The notes: generated from the sequence alone by a model not told the origin. 64,000 bases of DNA from JAJXWB01 sp964634325 (GCA_964634325.1 CAZWJF010000006.1:62001-126000), one strand, 5' to 3'. Positions 1-9,264 are shown, counted from the first letter of the stretch. Numbers and translations: made by a program.

Positions 1-924
1 AGCGACGGCACGGGCGATATCGCTCGCGCCGCCGCGCAGGCGTTTGGCGCGGCGGATCGGCTGACGGTGCTGCGCGGCGAGGACCCGCCGACGGGATGGA
101 CCGGCAAGTTGAACGCGATGCGGGCTGGTCTGGCTCTTGTCGACGCCCGTCCGATCGGGGAGCGCGCAGACTACATTCTGTTCACCGACGCCGATATCGA
201 ACATGCGCCTGATGTGCTCGGGCGGCTCGTCGGCGGCGCGGAGCGCCAAGGCTTGACCCTCGTCTCGCTGATGGCGAAGCTCGCCTGCGTCAGCCGCGCC
301 GAGCGATGGCTGATTCCGGCCTTCGTGTACTTTTTCCAGATGCTCTATCCTTTCGCATGGGTGAACGATCCGCGTCGCCGCATTGCAGCTGCGGCGGGAG
401 GCTGCATGCTGGTGCGACGCGACGCGCTCGCGCGCGCCGGCGGGCTCGACGCGATCCGCGCCGCGTTGATCGATGATTGCGCGCTGGGCGCTGCGATGAA
501 GGCGACAGGCCCGATTTTCCTCGGCCTGACCCGACGCGTGACAAGCTTGCGGCCTTATCCGCGCCTGGCGGACATACGTCGCATGATCGTGCGTTCGGCC
601 TACGCGGAACTCGATTATTCGCCGCTGAGATTGGCCGGCGCGACGCTCGGCATGGCCGTGACTTTCCTCGCGCCCGTGGTCCTCGCCGGCCATTCCGATC
701 CTGCGACCGGCATGATGGCGCTCGGCGCCTATGTGATGATGGCGCTATCCTATCGGCCGATGCTTCGGTTCTATGGGCTTGGCGCGTGGCGAGGGTTGTT
801 CCTGCCCGCGATCGCGGCCGTCTATATGGCGTTTACGCTGGAATCCGCGCTCGCCCACTGGCGCGGCGAAGGCGGGGCCTGGAAAGGCCGCTTTCAGGCG
901 AGCGCCGGGAGCGGCGGAAAATGA
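1..924 (+). CDS. hpnB: Hopanoid-associated glycosyltransferase HpnB (5' end outside window)
   Basis: The reading frame is open from base 1, so the start codon lies upstream and about 307 C-terminal residues are visible. It is a GT2-type glycosyltransferase: an FTDADIEH stretch gives the DxD metal/nucleotide-sugar site, followed by a DDCALG acceptor-region motif. The last third holds several hydrophobic segments expected to anchor it in the inner membrane. HpnB proteins are named from their location in hopanoid clusters, and their exact substrate is not settled. Its stop overlaps the hpnC start (ATGA), so hpnB-C-D-E are probably translationally coupled. Family assignment is firm because of motifs plus context. 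Confidence 0.88.
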   Translation, partial: SDGTGDIARAAAQAFGAADRLTVLRGEDPPTGWTGKLNAMRAGLALVDARPIGERADYILFTDADIEHAPDVLGRLVGGAERQGLTLVSLMAKLACVSRAERWLIPAFVYFFQMLYPFAWVNDPRRRIAAAAGGCMLVRRDALARAGGLDAIRAALIDDCALGAAMKATGPIFLGLTRRVTSLRPYPRLADIRRMIVRSAYAELDYSPLRLAGATLGMAVTFLAPVVLAGHSDPATGMMALGAYVMMALSYRPMLRFYGLGAWRGLFLPAIAAVYMAFTLESALAHWRGEGGAWKGRFQASAGSGGK

Positions 925-1799
925 GCGAGGTCTCGGCCGCGGCCTCCGGCAAGTCGCACCGCGACGAGAATTTTCCCGTCGCCGCCTTGCTTGCGCCGCG
1001 CTATCGCGCGCCCGTGCTCGCCTTCTATCATTTCGTGCGTGCGGCCGACGACGTCGCCGACCATGCGACGTTGCCGGCGGAGCGAAAGCTCGCCTTGCTC
1101 GAAGGCCTCGCAAGAGCGTTGACCGGCGAAGCCCCTGCCGATCCGGTCGCGGAACCCTTGCGCCGCGCGCTCGCAGAGCGCGGCTTGACGCCGCGCCATG
1201 CCCTGGACCTGATCGAAGCGTTCAAGCTGGACGTGACCAAGACGCGCTATCGCAACTTCGCCGAACTGATCGACTACTGCCGTCTGTCGGCGATGCCGGT
1301 CGGCCGCTTCGTCCTCGATCTGCATGGCGAAAGCCGCGACACATGGGCCGCTTCGGACCAATTGTGCGCGGCGCTGCAGATTATCAATCACCTGCAAGAC
1401 TGCGGCGAGGACTATCGCGCGCTCGATCGCGTGTACATTCCGGCGGATGCGCTTTCGGCGCAGGGCGCAAGCGTCGACATGCTGGGCGAGCCGAAGTCGC
1501 CTGCGCCCTTGCGCGCGACGATCGTCGACCTTGCGCGGCGTACGCAGGAGCTGCTGCGACAGAGCGCGGTCTTTCCGTCGCAAGTGCGCGATCTGCGGCT
1601 GGCGATGAACGTCGGCGCGATCCAGAAGCTCGCCGAAAGGCTGACGGAAAAGCTGCTGACGCACGATCCATTGTCGCAAGAGACGCACGCGTCGAAGGGC
1701 GCGTTCGCCGCGACCGCGCTCGTCGCCGCTGTTTCGGTCGCATTGCGTCGACTGCCGTTGTTTCACGCGCTTGCGCCCGAGCAAGGACATCGCCGATGA
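921..1799 (+). CDS. hpnC: Hydroxysqualene synthase HpnC
   Basis: A trans-isoprenyl diphosphate synthase-fold protein of 292 residues. In the HpnCDE route to squalene, HpnD makes presqualene diphosphate from two farnesyl diphosphates, HpnC converts it to hydroxysqualene and HpnE reduces that to squalene. The two acidic metal-binding regions are visible: FVRAADDVADH near residue 40 and INHLQDCGEDY near residue 155. The ATG at 921 overlaps the hpnB stop in an ATGA junction, and the gene likewise overlaps hpnD. Length is typical for the family. Confidence 0.93.
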   Translation: MSEVSAAASGKSHRDENFPVAALLAPRYRAPVLAFYHFVRAADDVADHATLPAERKLALLEGLARALTGEAPADPVAEPLRRALAERGLTPRHALDLIEAFKLDVTKTRYRNFAELIDYCRLSAMPVGRFVLDLHGESRDTWAASDQLCAALQIINHLQDCGEDYRALDRVYIPADALSAQGASVDMLGEPKSPAPLRATIVDLARRTQELLRQSAVFPSQVRDLRLAMNVGAIQKLAERLTEKLLTHDPLSQETHASKGAFAATALVAAVSVALRRLPLFHALAPEQGHRR

Positions 1800-2623
1800 C
1801 CGATGTCGTCGATGCGCCGGCGCGCGCGGCCTCCGGCTCTTCGTTTTACGCTGGCATGCGCATTCTGCCGCGCGACAAGCGCGAGGCGATGTATGACGTC
1901 TATGCGTTCTGCCGTGCGGTGGACGACATCGCGGACGGCGATGCGGCGACCGACGATCCGGCCGCCGCCATGAATCGCTGGCGCGCCGCGATCGACGCGA
2001 TCTACGCTGGCGGCGATGTCGGACAGGCCTCGCATCTTTCGCCGCATGTCGCGCGATACGGATTGAAGCGCGACGATTTCCTCGCCGTCATCGACGGCAT
2101 GGAGATGGACCTCGACGGGCCGGTCGTCGCGCCTGACGCGGCGACGCTCGATCTCTACTGCGATCGTGTCGCAAGCGCTGTCGGCCGTCTGTCGGTGCGC
2201 ATATTCGGTCTGGAGGACAAGGCGGGCGTCGATCTCGCATATCATCTCGGCCGCGCCCTTCAGCTCACCAATATTCTGCGCGATCTCGACGAGGACGCCG
2301 AACTCGGACGTCTGTATCTGCCGCGCGAAGCGCTGGTCGCCGCCGGTATCGACGATCTGTCGCCGCGCGCGGTTCTCGCGCATCCGGGGCTCGCGCAAGT
2401 CTGCGCTGGCCTGATCGCGCAGGCGAAGACGCATTATGCGGCGGCCAATGCGATCATGGACGCGTCGCCGCGCGCCGCGGTCAAGGCGCCGCGATTGATG
2501 GCGGCCGCCTATGGCGACGTTCTCGCGCGCCTCGAAAAGCGCGGGTTTACAGCGCCGCGCGCGCGCGTCGGCGTTCACAAGCTCAAGTTGATCGGGGCCG
2601 CGCTTCGCTGGGGCTTTTTTTGA
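1796..2623 (+). CDS. hpnD: Presqualene diphosphate synthase HpnD
   Basis: This 275-residue squalene/phytoene-synthase family enzyme condenses two farnesyl diphosphate molecules to presqualene diphosphate. Both aspartate-rich motifs are present: YAFCRAVDDIADGD near residue 40 and LTNILRDLDEDAELGRLYLP near residue 157, the second being the classic squalene/phytoene synthase signature. Motif DGMEMDLDGP also fits HpnD. The start ATG overlaps the hpnC stop by four bases and the end overlaps a TTG start of hpnE. Cytosolic or membrane-associated; product feeds hopanoid synthesis through squalene-hopene cyclase, which is not in this window. Confidence 0.94.
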   Translation: MTDVVDAPARAASGSSFYAGMRILPRDKREAMYDVYAFCRAVDDIADGDAATDDPAAAMNRWRAAIDAIYAGGDVGQASHLSPHVARYGLKRDDFLAVIDGMEMDLDGPVVAPDAATLDLYCDRVASAVGRLSVRIFGLEDKAGVDLAYHLGRALQLTNILRDLDEDAELGRLYLPREALVAAGIDDLSPRAVLAHPGLAQVCAGLIAQAKTHYAAANAIMDASPRAAVKAPRLMAAAYGDVLARLEKRGFTAPRARVGVHKLKLIGAALRWGFF

Positions 2624-3867
2624 CAGGCCTCGTTCATATCGTGGGCGCGGGCCTCGCCGGTCTCGCCGCGGCGACAGCGCTTGCAGGCGAAGGTCGCCGC
2701 GTCGTCGTCTACGAAGCCGCGCGCATGGCCGGCGGGCGTTGTCGGTCCTATTTCGACCAGCAGCTCGGCCTGACCATCGACAACGGCAATCACTTGCTCT
2801 TGTCCTGCAATCACGCCGCGATCTCCTACCTCGAGCGCATCGGCGCGCATGGCGCCCTCGCGGGGCCTGACACGTGCGTGTTCGACTTCGTCGATTTGCG
2901 CGGCGGCGCGCGCTGGCGGCTTCGTCCCAACGAGGGGCGGATTCCCTGGTGGATATTCGCGGGAGATCGACGCGTTCCGGACACGGCAGCGTTTGACTAT
3001 CTTTCCGGTCTTCGGCTGTTGCGCGCAGGCGCGGATGAGACGGTCGAGAGAGCGATCCGTCAGCGCGGCGCGATCTGGGACCGGCTCTGGCGTCCCGTGC
3101 TTGTGTCCGCGCTCAATACGCCGCTCGACATCGCCTCGGCGCGGCTCGCTGGCGCAATCGTACGCGAAAGCCTCGGCGCGGGGGGCGCAGCGGCGCGCCC
3201 GCGCGTTCCCAAACATGGGCTCGGCCCGGCGTTCGTCGATCCAGCGCTCGCCTATCTTGCAGCGCGCGGCGTCGACATTCAATTCGGGACGCGGCTGCGC
3301 GGGATGACCTTCGATGGCGACCGCGTATCGTCGCTGCTGTTCGCCGGGCACGAGACGGCGATCGGCGCAGACGAGCCGGTCATACTCGCTGCGCCGGCGT
3401 GGAGTGCGCAGGAACTCGTGCCGGGGCTGCGCGCGCCGAGCGAGCATCGCGCCATTTTCAATGCGCATTTCGCTATCGCGCCGCCGGCAGGAACGCCGCT
3501 GCTGACCGGCGTCGTCGGCGGGATGACCGAATGGCTCTTTTCTTTTCCTGACCGACTTTCCGTCACGATCAGCGCAGCGGACGACCTGATCGACGAGGGG
3601 CGCGACGATCTCGGCGTTGCGATCTGGCGCGAGGTCGCCTCGATCGCCGGGCTCGATCCGGCGCGCCAGCCGCCGACGCGGCTGGTGAAAGAAAAGCGCG
3701 CAACTTTTTCCGCGACGCCCGCGCAGGACGCGCTGCGGCCCGATGCGTCGACGCAGTGGCGCAATCTGCTGCTCGCAGGCGACTGGACGCAAACGGGCCT
3801 GCCGGCGACGATCGAAGGCGCAATCCGTTCCGGCGAACGCGCTGCGGCGCTCGCCAGACGTGCGTGA
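2620..3867 (+). CDS. hpnE: Hydroxysqualene dehydroxylase HpnE (squalene-associated FAD desaturase)
   Basis: A 415-residue flavoprotein with an N-terminal FAD dinucleotide-binding fold (VHIVGAGLAGLAAATAL, followed by the acidic residue in VVVYEAA and the GGR turn) and a C-terminal LLLAGDWTQTGLPATIEGAI segment typical of phytoene-desaturase-like amine oxidases. It carries out the reductive removal of hydroxyl from hydroxysqualene to give squalene. The start appears to be TTG at 2620, nested in the hpnD stop codon, which would couple translation; no ATG or GTG lies close enough to preserve the FAD motif. It is the last gene of the chain; the next gene converges after three bases. Confidence 0.92.
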   Translation: MTGLVHIVGAGLAGLAAATALAGEGRRVVVYEAARMAGGRCRSYFDQQLGLTIDNGNHLLLSCNHAAISYLERIGAHGALAGPDTCVFDFVDLRGGARWRLRPNEGRIPWWIFAGDRRVPDTAAFDYLSGLRLLRAGADETVERAIRQRGAIWDRLWRPVLVSALNTPLDIASARLAGAIVRESLGAGGAAARPRVPKHGLGPAFVDPALAYLAARGVDIQFGTRLRGMTFDGDRVSSLLFAGHETAIGADEPVILAAPAWSAQELVPGLRAPSEHRAIFNAHFAIAPPAGTPLLTGVVGGMTEWLFSFPDRLSVTISAADDLIDEGRDDLGVAIWREVASIAGLDPARQPPTRLVKEKRATFSATPAQDALRPDASTQWRNLLLAGDWTQTGLPATIEGAIRSGERAAALARRA

Positions 3868-3870
3868 AAA

Positions 3871-5412
3871 TCAGATCGTTCGCCCCGCTTTCGCCCAATA
3901 GGGATCGCGCAGACGCCGCTTGAAAATCTTGCCGGAATCCTCGCGCGGCAATTCGCGCGCGATCTCGATGTGCTTCGGCACCTTGTAGTCGGCGAGATGC
4001 AGCTTGAGATAGGCGCGCACCATATCGGGATCGAGCGCGACGCCCGGCTGCGGCTCCACCATCGCCATCAACGCCTCGCCGAATTCCGGATCGGGAATCC
4101 CGAACACAGCGCAGTCGTGAACACCGGGCATGTGGATCGCCACGCTTTCGATTTCCGCGGGATAGATGTTGACGCCGCCGGAAATCACCATGTCGCGCTT
4201 GCGGTCGGAAATGAAGAGATAGCCGTCTTCGTCGAGATAGCCGACGTCGCCCGAGGTGATGAGGCCGTTGTAGTCGATCTCGGCGCGCTTCTCCGGTTTG
4301 TTGTGATAGGTGAAATCCGGCATGCCCTCGATGCGCGTGAAGATTTCGCCGTGCTGGCCCGTCGGCAGCTCCACGCCGTCGTCGCCACGAATGACGATCC
4401 GCGCGCCTTCCACCGGACGCCCCACAGTGCCGGGCTTCTTCAACGCATCGGCGCTGGTGGCGAGCGTGACCGCGCTCGACTCCGTCGAGCCATAGAATTC
4501 GTGGATGATCGGTCCCCACCATTCGATCATGCCGCGCTTGGCTTCCGGAGGGCAGGGCGCTGCGGCGTGGATGATGTAGCGCAGCGACGACAGATCGTAC
4601 TTGTCCTTGACAGCCGCAGGCAGCTTGAGCAGGCGCACGAACATGGTGGGCACCATGAACATGTGCGTGATGCGATAGGCCTCGATCGCCGCCAGCAGCC
4701 CTTCAGGCTCGAAACGCGGCAACAGGACGACGCCCTTGCCCGTCTGCGAGGCGCGCAGGCCGAAAGAATTCGGGGCGGAGTGATAGAGCGGACCGGGCAC
4801 CGCCGCGACCATGTCGGGCGCGAAGCCATAGACCGTGCGGCGAACCCAGGCCGATTTCTCGGCCTCGGCGGGCGTCGCCGGAAAGCGGCGGACCGCCTTC
4901 GGATGTCCAGTCGTGCCGGAGGTGTAGATCATGCTGTCCGTCGCCGGCGCCGGCAGGTTCGTCGCCGGATTTCGCGCCTCGATCCATGTGTCCCACGCGA
5001 CCGCGCCGCCCGGAACAGCGCAATCCTGCGGCGCGACGCCGTAAGCGACCGCGATCTCCGGCGGCGTGGGGACGACGAAGACGCGCGTCCCCGGCGGAAC
5101 GACGCCAGCCACGCGCGGCCAGAGATCGGCGTGCGCGATCAGAACTTTCGCGGCGCAGTCGCGCAGGATGTATTCGACTTCCTCGGCCTTGAAATGCCAG
5201 TTGATCGGCACGGCGTAGGCCGCCAGCCGCTGGGCCGCCAGCGAGGCTTCGAAAAATGCGAAATCGTTGCGCATGAACAATGCGATCGAATCGCCTGCGG
5301 TCACGCCGATTTCCATGAAGCCTTGCGCAGCGTGCGCTGCGCGATCGTCGAGTTGCGTCTTGGTCAAGCGACGCTCGCCGCTGACCAGCCCGTCGACAAA
5401 TCCTCCCGTCAT
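3871..5412 (-). CDS. Acyl-CoA synthetase (AMP-dependent ligase)
   Basis: A 513-residue adenylate-forming ligase that would activate a carboxylic acid through an acyl-AMP to the CoA thioester. Motifs in order: P-loop IYTSGTTGHPKAV, the YGSTESS motif, hinge region with FISDRKRDMVISGGVNIYP, and C-terminal catalytic lysine in REDSGKIFKR. I chose ATG at 5412, just after an A/G-rich stretch, over an upstream ATG that adds 20 low-complexity residues. The next gene upstream on the same strand is a CoA-transferase, so two CoA-loading enzymes sit together. Substrate is not predictable; the beta-oxidation-type enzymes nearby suggest an alkyl, alicyclic or aromatic acid. Confidence 0.87.
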   Translation of the reverse strand: MTGGFVDGLVSGERRLTKTQLDDRAAHAAQGFMEIGVTAGDSIALFMRNDFAFFEASLAAQRLAAYAVPINWHFKAEEVEYILRDCAAKVLIAHADLWPRVAGVVPPGTRVFVVPTPPEIAVAYGVAPQDCAVPGGAVAWDTWIEARNPATNLPAPATDSMIYTSGTTGHPKAVRRFPATPAEAEKSAWVRRTVYGFAPDMVAAVPGPLYHSAPNSFGLRASQTGKGVVLLPRFEPEGLLAAIEAYRITHMFMVPTMFVRLLKLPAAVKDKYDLSSLRYIIHAAAPCPPEAKRGMIEWWGPIIHEFYGSTESSAVTLATSADALKKPGTVGRPVEGARIVIRGDDGVELPTGQHGEIFTRIEGMPDFTYHNKPEKRAEIDYNGLITSGDVGYLDEDGYLFISDRKRDMVISGGVNIYPAEIESVAIHMPGVHDCAVFGIPDPEFGEALMAMVEPQPGVALDPDMVRAYLKLHLADYKVPKHIEIARELPREDSGKIFKRRLRDPYWAKAGRTI

Positions 5413-5468
5413 CTTTTTCTCTTTTCCAGTCGGCGCCGCCGGCGCTTCGCGTCGCCGTGCAGCGAGTT

Positions 5469-6782
5469 TCACATCCGCTTTCGCATCTCCTTCCAGGCGT
5501 CGACGAGTTCGCCGCGCGCCTCGGGCGCGGCGATATTGATCAGCGCTTCCGCGCGGGAGTCGAGATCGAGGTCGCGCAATGCAGCTATGCCGTGTTCGGT
5601 GACGATATAGTCGGCGTCATTGCGCGGGCCCGTCGCGATGGGCGAAGTCAGGCGCGCGACAATGCGACTCGCGCCGGCGGCCGTCGCAGGCAATGCAACG
5701 ATGGATCGCCCGCCTGTCGAGCCTGCCGCGCCGCGCTGGAAATCGTGAAAGCCGCCCGCGCCGCTGATCTGCCGTCCACCGAGAATCTCGGCGTTGCATT
5801 GGCCGAACAGATCGACCTCGATGGCGGAATTGATCGCAACGAAATTGTCTTGCGCCGCAATGGCGGCGGCCGCATGCGTATAGTCCGCACTGCGAAATCG
5901 AATACGGCTATCCATCGAATAGGCCCAGGCCGCCTCGGCGCCGATCGTCATGCCGGTCACGGCGAGGCCGCGGTCGACCGACTTGCGGCTATTGTCGAGC
6001 GCGCCGCTATTGGCGAGCGCCGCGATCGCGTCGTCGATCATGCCGGAGTGCAGGCCAAGACGCTTCCGATCGAACAGATTGGCCAGGACGGCGGACTGAA
6101 CCTTGCCGATGCCGATCTGAATCGTGTCCTCGTCGCGGATAAGGGCGGCGGCGTTCGCGCCGACGCGCGCGAGCGTCCCGCCGGGCGGCGCTGCAGGAAA
6201 GGGCCGGAGTTGCTCCTCGATTTCGACGATGACGTCGCAATCTTCCCTGCGCAAACCTGGCTCGCCGGCGACCCCGGGCATGGCGTGGTCGACAAAGGCG
6301 ATGACGCGTCTGGCGTGGCGCGCGGCGATCGGCGCATAGTCCTGATTGATCCCGAAGGACATGCGCCCGTCTGCGTCCGGCGACGCGACACGAAGGACAG
6401 CGACGTCGAGCGGGTTGGCGGCGAGCCAGCGCGCGAAGCCGCTGTACGACTTCGGCAGGAAACTGACCCGCCCCGCCGCGAAACTCTCGGCGAGCGACGG
6501 CGTCACGAAGGTGCTGGTGACGCGCGCCTCGGGCGCCAGGACGGAATAGTCCGTCGTGTTGACGCCCGGAATGAACACGCCGACAAAGTCCACGCCGCGC
6601 GCCCGCTCCGGGTCCGCCTTGATCGCTTCGACGAAGGCCATGCATTCCGATGGACCGGCATGCACGAACACACGCTGGCCGGGAGCAAGCAGCGAAAGGG
6701 CGGATGAAGGCGTGAGAGGTCGCTGTGTCGGCACGGGACGATCGTTCAAGGGAGTTCGACGAGCGGAGTCGAGCATCTCCAC
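5469..6782 (-). CDS. Acetyl-CoA hydrolase/CoA-transferase family protein
   Basis: A 437-residue class I CoA-transferase resembling acetyl-CoA hydrolases and 4-hydroxybutyrate CoA-transferases. The probable catalytic glutamate is in AINSAIEVDLFGQCNAE, and the glycine-rich regions IQIGIGKVQSAV and GAGGFHDFQRGA fit CoA binding. It would move CoA between an acyl-CoA donor and a free acid, without ATP. The longest frame begins with GTG at 6782; an ATG six bases further in (6776) is also possible, and neither has a strong ribosome site. It is divergent from the membrane protein gene at 6847 and probably co-transcribed with the ligase at 3871-5412. Confidence 0.83.
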   Translation of the reverse strand: MEMLDSARRTPLNDRPVPTQRPLTPSSALSLLAPGQRVFVHAGPSECMAFVEAIKADPERARGVDFVGVFIPGVNTTDYSVLAPEARVTSTFVTPSLAESFAAGRVSFLPKSYSGFARWLAANPLDVAVLRVASPDADGRMSFGINQDYAPIAARHARRVIAFVDHAMPGVAGEPGLRREDCDVIVEIEEQLRPFPAAPPGGTLARVGANAAALIRDEDTIQIGIGKVQSAVLANLFDRKRLGLHSGMIDDAIAALANSGALDNSRKSVDRGLAVTGMTIGAEAAWAYSMDSRIRFRSADYTHAAAAIAAQDNFVAINSAIEVDLFGQCNAEILGGRQISGAGGFHDFQRGAAGSTGGRSIVALPATAAGASRIVARLTSPIATGPRNDADYIVTEHGIAALRDLDLDSRAEALINIAAPEARGELVDAWKEMRKRM

Positions 6783-6791
6783 AATCGCATA

Positions 6792-6808
6792 GCGGAACGC
6801 CGTTTCGC
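6792..6808. promoter_or_regulatory. Imperfect inverted repeat, possible regulator site
   Basis: GCGGAAC, three bases, then GTTTCGC: seven-base arms with one mismatch, in the 64-base divergent gap between the CoA-transferase and the membrane protein gene. The GCGGAA half resembles the half-sites in front of the iclR gene at 9181-9209, so both may be read by the same regulator. This is inference from similarity only. Confidence 0.25.
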
Positions 6809-6846
6809 AACTGGCCTGCCGCGGCGCGCGCTGCTAATCAGAACGG

Positions 6847-8253
6847 ATGAGCTCGAGGTTGCTGGAATATGCGCGCGATCAGGCGGCCGTTCTGCTTGCG
6901 ATCGTGCTGGTCGGCGCGATCGCGCACGCCTATACCGGGTCGACGTTGGCCGGATACGCGGCGGCGCCGGCTCTGGTGCTGTTCGTCGTCGTCGAATGGA
7001 CCCGGCTTCGCGGCAACGCACGTCTTCTGCTGGTCGTGTGTCTGGCGCTCGGTCTGTGGACCGCGGTCTCGAAAGGCGCGTGGCGCGCGGTTGGCGACGG
7101 CATCGTCGCGGCGTGTTTCTATCCGGCCTTTCTGGCCTCGCTCGGCTTTCTGCGCGACGCGGCGGCCTCCTCGCCGATGGTCGAACGGGCGGGGCGTTAC
7201 CTCGTCGACCAGCCGCCTGGACGACGTTATGTGGCGCTGACCTTCGGCGGTCACGTTTTCGGCATTCTGCTCAACATCGGCGGCCTCGCGCTGCTGGCTT
7301 CGATGCTGAAGCACGTGAACACGCTGGAATCGGCGGGCGGCGACGCCAACAGGCTCGAACTCCGCGAGAAGCGGATGACGCTGGCGGTGTTGCGCGGATT
7401 CCACTCCATGGCCATGTGGTGTCCGCTGTCGATCACCATGGCGCTGCTCTTCTCGCTCACGCCGGACGCGCATTGGCGCGATTACGCGCCTTACGGCATC
7501 GGGCTGACGGTCGTCTATCTCGCGTTCGGCTGGCTGTTCGACTTCCTGCAATTTCCGCGCGGGCGCGCCAATCCGGTTCTGACCGATCAGCAAGGTTGGC
7601 GCGCCGCCGTAGCGATGATCGCGCAGGTGACGGCGATCACGCTCATTGCGCTTGCGCTCGAACGCGCCACCGGCGTGCGATTCACGATTCACATTCTGAT
7701 CGTCGTCCCGGTTTTCGCCTTCGTCTGGCTGGCGATCCAGAATGCGCGCGACGGCGCATTGACGGCGGCCCGCGACTCCCTGCGCACGCTGGTCGTTCGC
7801 TCGTCGCGCGCCTTTCCGACCTACGCGAACGAAGTGACGCTATTCGCGACCTCCGGGTTTCTCGGCGCGCTGGTGCCGCTGCTGCTGCCGGCGGACGCAG
7901 TGCCGGAGCTCTTGTCCCGGCTGCAATTGTCTCCCTCGGCGCTATGCGTCGCCATCGTGCTCGTGATGGCCGGTTTCAGCGTCGTCGGCGTCAATTCGAT
8001 GGTGACGGCGACGTTGCTCGTCGGGTCGCTCGCCCATTCGCCGGTTGCGGGGCTTTCGTCGCTCAAGCTCGTCATCACGACGGTCGGCGCATGGTCGCTC
8101 AGCAACGGCGTTTCGCCGCTCAATAGCTCGATGGTCATCCTCGGCAGCGTGATGCAGCGGCCCTCGGAAACGATCACCATCAAATGGAACGGCGTCTTCG
8201 CCGTCACGACGCTCGCGCTGTTCTGCGTGGCGATCTACTTCCTGCCGGTGTGA
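6847..8253 (+). CDS. Polytopic inner-membrane protein, possible ion/carboxylate transporter
   Basis: A 468-residue protein with roughly ten to twelve hydrophobic segments spread across its length, hence an integral inner-membrane protein. The C-terminal part, with FSVVGVNSMVTATLLVG and WSLSNGVSPLNSSMVILG, has short polar breaks inside hydrophobic helices, as seen in carriers of the ion-transporter superfamily. I cannot name a family with confidence. It lies divergent from a CoA-transferase and convergent with a MaoC hydratase, so uptake or export of an organic acid used by the neighbouring CoA pathway is a reasonable guess. Start ATG 6847 follows GAACGG. Confidence 0.6.
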   Translation: MSSRLLEYARDQAAVLLAIVLVGAIAHAYTGSTLAGYAAAPALVLFVVVEWTRLRGNARLLLVVCLALGLWTAVSKGAWRAVGDGIVAACFYPAFLASLGFLRDAAASSPMVERAGRYLVDQPPGRRYVALTFGGHVFGILLNIGGLALLASMLKHVNTLESAGGDANRLELREKRMTLAVLRGFHSMAMWCPLSITMALLFSLTPDAHWRDYAPYGIGLTVVYLAFGWLFDFLQFPRGRANPVLTDQQGWRAAVAMIAQVTAITLIALALERATGVRFTIHILIVVPVFAFVWLAIQNARDGALTAARDSLRTLVVRSSRAFPTYANEVTLFATSGFLGALVPLLLPADAVPELLSRLQLSPSALCVAIVLVMAGFSVVGVNSMVTATLLVGSLAHSPVAGLSSLKLVITTVGAWSLSNGVSPLNSSMVILGSVMQRPSETITIKWNGVFAVTTLALFCVAIYFLPV

Positions 8254-8256
8254 GGT

Positions 8257-9114
8257 TCATGCGACCGTCGCAAGACCGTTGTTGAGCACGATGATGTCGC
8301 GCTCCACGACGCGCGCGCGGAACGACACATCTGCGCCATCGATCCACATTTCCGTGCGGATCGTTTCGCCGGGGTAGACCGGCGAGGAAAACCTGAGTTT
8401 CAGCGACTTGAATCGCGCGGGGTCGTAATCGCAGGCTGTCCTGAGAATAGCGTGGCCGGCGACGCCCAGCGAGCAGAGGCCATGCAGGATCGGTTGCCGG
8501 AAGCCGGCGTGCGTCGCGACTTCAGGGTCTGCATGCAGCGGATTGTAGTCGCCGCTGAGGCGATAGATCAGCGCCTGCTGTGGCAGGGTCTTCTGCTCGA
8601 AGACGGCGTCCGGCGCGCGGGTCGGCAATTGATGGGGTTCAGGGGTCGGGCCGCTCGGGCCGCCGAAGCCGCCGTCGCCGCGCAGGAAGCTGGTCGACGT
8701 CAGGGACGCAATCTTCTCGCCGGTCGCCGCGTCGGAAATGGTCCGCTCAATGAAGGCGAGCGCGCCCTTGTCTGCGCCCTTGTCGACGATCTCCGTAATG
8801 CGGGTGCGGCCGATCAATTCGCCCTCGGCGGGGATGGGCTTGTGCAGCACAAAGCCTTGCTCGCCGTGCAGAAGTTTCTTCCAGTCGACGCCGACGTCGG
8901 CCTCCTTCCAGAAGAACCCCACCGGCGCGAGCACGACCGCCATGGTGGGCAGGGCCAGCAGGTCATGTTCGTAGACGAACCGCAATTGTCGCTGGTCCAG
9001 CGGATCGGCGCCCAGCCCCAAGCCGAGCGCGTAGAGCATCGTGTCCTTGGCCGTGAGTTTCTGCCGGACTTCCGGGAATTTCCAGTTCTTGATCCTGTGG
9101 TAGTCGAGCGCCAT
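8257..9114 (-). CDS. MaoC-like double hot-dog hydratase
   Basis: A 285-residue protein of the MaoC/2-enoyl-CoA hydratase family. The N-terminal half is a degenerate hot-dog; the C-terminal half has the catalytic region YRLSGDYNPLHADPEVA with Asp, Asn and His placed as in R-hydratases (hydratase 2), followed by the FRQPILHGLCSLG helix. It would hydrate a trans-2-enoyl-CoA to an (R)-3-hydroxyacyl-CoA. Start ATG 9114 has a GAGGA ribosome site. The gene is divergent from iclR, with candidate operators between them, so it is probably regulated by that IclR protein. Bulky-substrate MaoC enzymes of this size often occur in steroid or terpenoid-like pathways. Confidence 0.86.
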   Translation of the reverse strand: MALDYHRIKNWKFPEVRQKLTAKDTMLYALGLGLGADPLDQRQLRFVYEHDLLALPTMAVVLAPVGFFWKEADVGVDWKKLLHGEQGFVLHKPIPAEGELIGRTRITEIVDKGADKGALAFIERTISDAATGEKIASLTSTSFLRGDGGFGGPSGPTPEPHQLPTRAPDAVFEQKTLPQQALIYRLSGDYNPLHADPEVATHAGFRQPILHGLCSLGVAGHAILRTACDYDPARFKSLKLRFSSPVYPGETIRTEMWIDGADVSFRARVVERDIIVLNNGLATVA

Positions 9115-9180
9115 CCGCCGCGGTTCCTCGTTTCGATATCGAGCTGGCGCGAGATTACACTGCGTCCGGCGAGGGTCAAT

Positions 9181-9209
9181 TTGCGGAAGAGAAATTCCGC
9201 AATGCGGAA
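9181..9209. promoter_or_regulatory. Nested palindromes between maoC-like gene and iclR; likely IclR operator
   Basis: Three alternating half-sites are visible. TTGCGGAA (9181-9188) and TTCCGCAA (9195-9202) form perfect eight-base arms with a six-base spacer. TTCCGCA (9195-9201) and TGCGGAA (9203-9209) form perfect seven-base arms around one base. The position in a divergent promoter region and the dyad form fit an IclR-family operator with autoregulation. Confidence 0.55.
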
Positions 9210-9264
9210 CCACTTGATCTTTACGCGAAATTGCGCCTAGTTTGCCGAACGCCGGGGGAGGCCA

